From an uncultured Alphaproteobacteria bacterium (GTDB taxonomy: Bacteria > Pseudomonadota > Alphaproteobacteria > Bin95): a stretch of DNA of 6,199 nt. The stretch lies in NCBI GenBank assembly GCA_913060845.1, contig CAJXVF010000160.1:1-6199 (forward strand). Direction: 5' to 3'. Position 1 is the stretch's first letter. Each line of letters begins with the position of its first letter. Below, piece by piece: positions 5,153 to 6,199 of the stretch. The position numbers and the translations under genes were made by a program. The notes beneath the pieces are model-generated. The model ran no database searches, was not told the DNA's origin, and saw only the letters and a program-made list of their open reading frames with translations.

Positions 5153-6151
5153 TGGACGAGCTTACTGTTGGGATTCTCGTCACGGTCGGCCTGCTATTTG
5201 CGGTCTTCCTTGGCGTTCGCGTATTCGTAGCGGCGGCTATCGCTGGCATGGTTGGCCTTGTCGCTATGATTGGCTGGGACGCTGGCGCCGGTATCGTCGG
5301 CACCATCCCGCATTCCAAATCGGCAAACTACGTGTTGAGCGTGTTGCCGATGTTCATTCTGATCGGTTTCATCGCTTTCCACGCCGGGCTCACCCATTCG
5401 CTGTTTAATGCAGCGAAAGCATGGGTCGGTTGGGTTCCGGGTGGCTTGGCTGTGGCAAGTGTGTTTGCGACAGCCGGGTTTGCCGCTGTCTCCGGAGCAT
5501 CGACAGCAACCGCTGCCGTATTCTCCCGCGTCGCCATCCCTTACATGCTTGAATATAAGTATGATCGACGACTGGCGGCTGGCGTGGTCGCAGCAGGCGG
5601 TACACTCGCCTCACTGATCCCGCCGAGCGCGATCCTCGTCATCTACGCGATCATCGTTGAAGAATCAGTCGGCACCTTGATTTTGGCTGCCTTCATTCCT
5701 GGCGTTATATCTGCGATCATCTACGCGATGCTGATTATTGGTCAGTGCTGGATGAAGCCAGAACTTGGTCCGGCTGTTCCTTCACCGCCGATGATGGAAC
5801 GCATCAAAACATTACCGGGCACGCTCCCGATCGTCGCAGTTGTTGTCATCATCTTCAGCGCGATGATGATGGGCTGGGCTACGCCGACGGAAGCTGGCGC
5901 CCTAGGTGCGAGCGTCATTCTCTCAATTGCACTCGTCAATGGCATGAAATGGCATTCCCTTCGGGAAGCCCTGATGGAAACCGCCAAGCTGACGGCGATG
6001 ATCTTCAGCCTGATTTGGGGCGTGTTGATCTTCGTGCGGTTCCTTGGCTTTGCCGGTTTGCCAGAAGCCTTTGCCACCTGGATTGTTGGCCTGCCATTCC
6101 CGCCGATTGTCATCATGATCTTTATCCTGTTAGGCTATGCCGTATTGGGCA
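5152..6151 (+). CDS. dctM: TRAP transporter large membrane subunit, DctM family, C-terminus cut by the right adapter
   Basis: This is the large permease subunit, expected to carry substrate into the cytoplasm with sodium. The first 333 residues are visible, against roughly 425-430 usual for the family, so about a fifth is missing. The start ATG at 5152 shares its A with the dctQ stop (TGATG); GAGGGG at 5138-5143 is eight bases upstream. Family features include SGASTATAAVFSRVAIPYML (114-133), the signature AAGGTLASLIPPSAILVIYA (147-166) followed by an acidic VEES (169-172), IPGVISA (182-188), and TPTEAGALGA (244-253). Repeated hydrophobic helices run throughout. The frame stays open through the adapter, so an unedited translation would end in the false residues VSYTHLRAHET. 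The missing part should hold the last helices, and other genes of the operon may follow beyond the break. Confidence 0.95.
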
Positions 6152-6199
6152 CTGTCTCTTATACACATCTCCGAGCCCACGAGACCTCTCTACATCTCG
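6152..6199 (-). other. Illumina Nextera P7 adapter with index, inverted copy (library artefact)
   Basis: This is the exact reverse complement of bases 1-48: mosaic end at 6152-6170 (CTGTCTCTTATACACATCT), read-2 tail at 6171-6185, index CTCTCTAC at 6186-6193, and P7 remainder at 6194-6199. It marks reads that ran through short fragments into the adapter and were assembled untrimmed. Genomic sequence ends at 6151. Confidence 0.98.

Noticed and set aside
1..6199. A composite transposon with 48-bp terminal inverted repeats and Tn5 mosaic ends
   Set aside because: The repeats include a sequencing primer end and an 8-base library index, there is no transposase inside, and both ends interrupt reading frames in the way untrimmed adapters do.

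Overview
The window is a single assembled fragment whose genomic part spans only about 49-6151. The first 48 and last 48 bases are perfect inverted copies of an Illumina Nextera P7 adapter with its index, so they are library-preparation sequence and both terminal genes are cut by them. Between the adapters the DNA looks like an ordinary Proteobacterial chromosome, most likely an Alphaproteobacterium, possibly Rhodospirillales-like and possibly marine. This rests on a mid-50s GC content judged by eye, a complete TRAP transporter layout, a PhyH-family oxygenase and an unknown protein whose core I associate with Alphaproteobacteria. The taxonomic call is inference. I see no rRNA, tRNA, CRISPR array, insertion sequence, phage gene or attachment site.

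The left half (49-2753) is read on the minus strand. In transcription order it holds: a 294-residue conserved protein of unknown function (2753-1869) with a good sigma70-type promoter at 2834-2862; a 382-residue phytanoyl-CoA dioxygenase-like non-heme iron enzyme (1780-632) with an intact His-x-Asp...His triad; and the first 153 residues of a DUF1190/YgiB-type lipoprotein (509-49), cut by the left adapter. The gaps of 88 and 122 bases hold no clear terminator, so the three genes could be co-transcribed, but they have no evident shared pathway.

The right half (3039-6151) is read on the plus strand, divergently from the left half. It holds a small single-pass membrane protein of 63 residues, then a tripartite TRAP transporter operon. 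DctP (3344-4390) is the periplasmic solute-binding protein, DctQ (4499-5152) the small membrane subunit, and DctM (5152 to the right adapter) the large ion-coupled membrane subunit. A strong hairpin separates dctP from dctQ, consistent with higher expression of the binding protein. dctQ and dctM overlap by one base. DctP would capture an organic acid in the periplasm and hand it to the DctQM membrane complex for sodium-driven uptake; the substrate cannot be read from the sequence.

I found no convincing new multi-gene system. The points most worth a second look are the adapter ends and the false peptides they encode, the unknown protein at 1869-2753, the small membrane protein ahead of dctP, and a hairpin-rich leader between the divergent transcription units.
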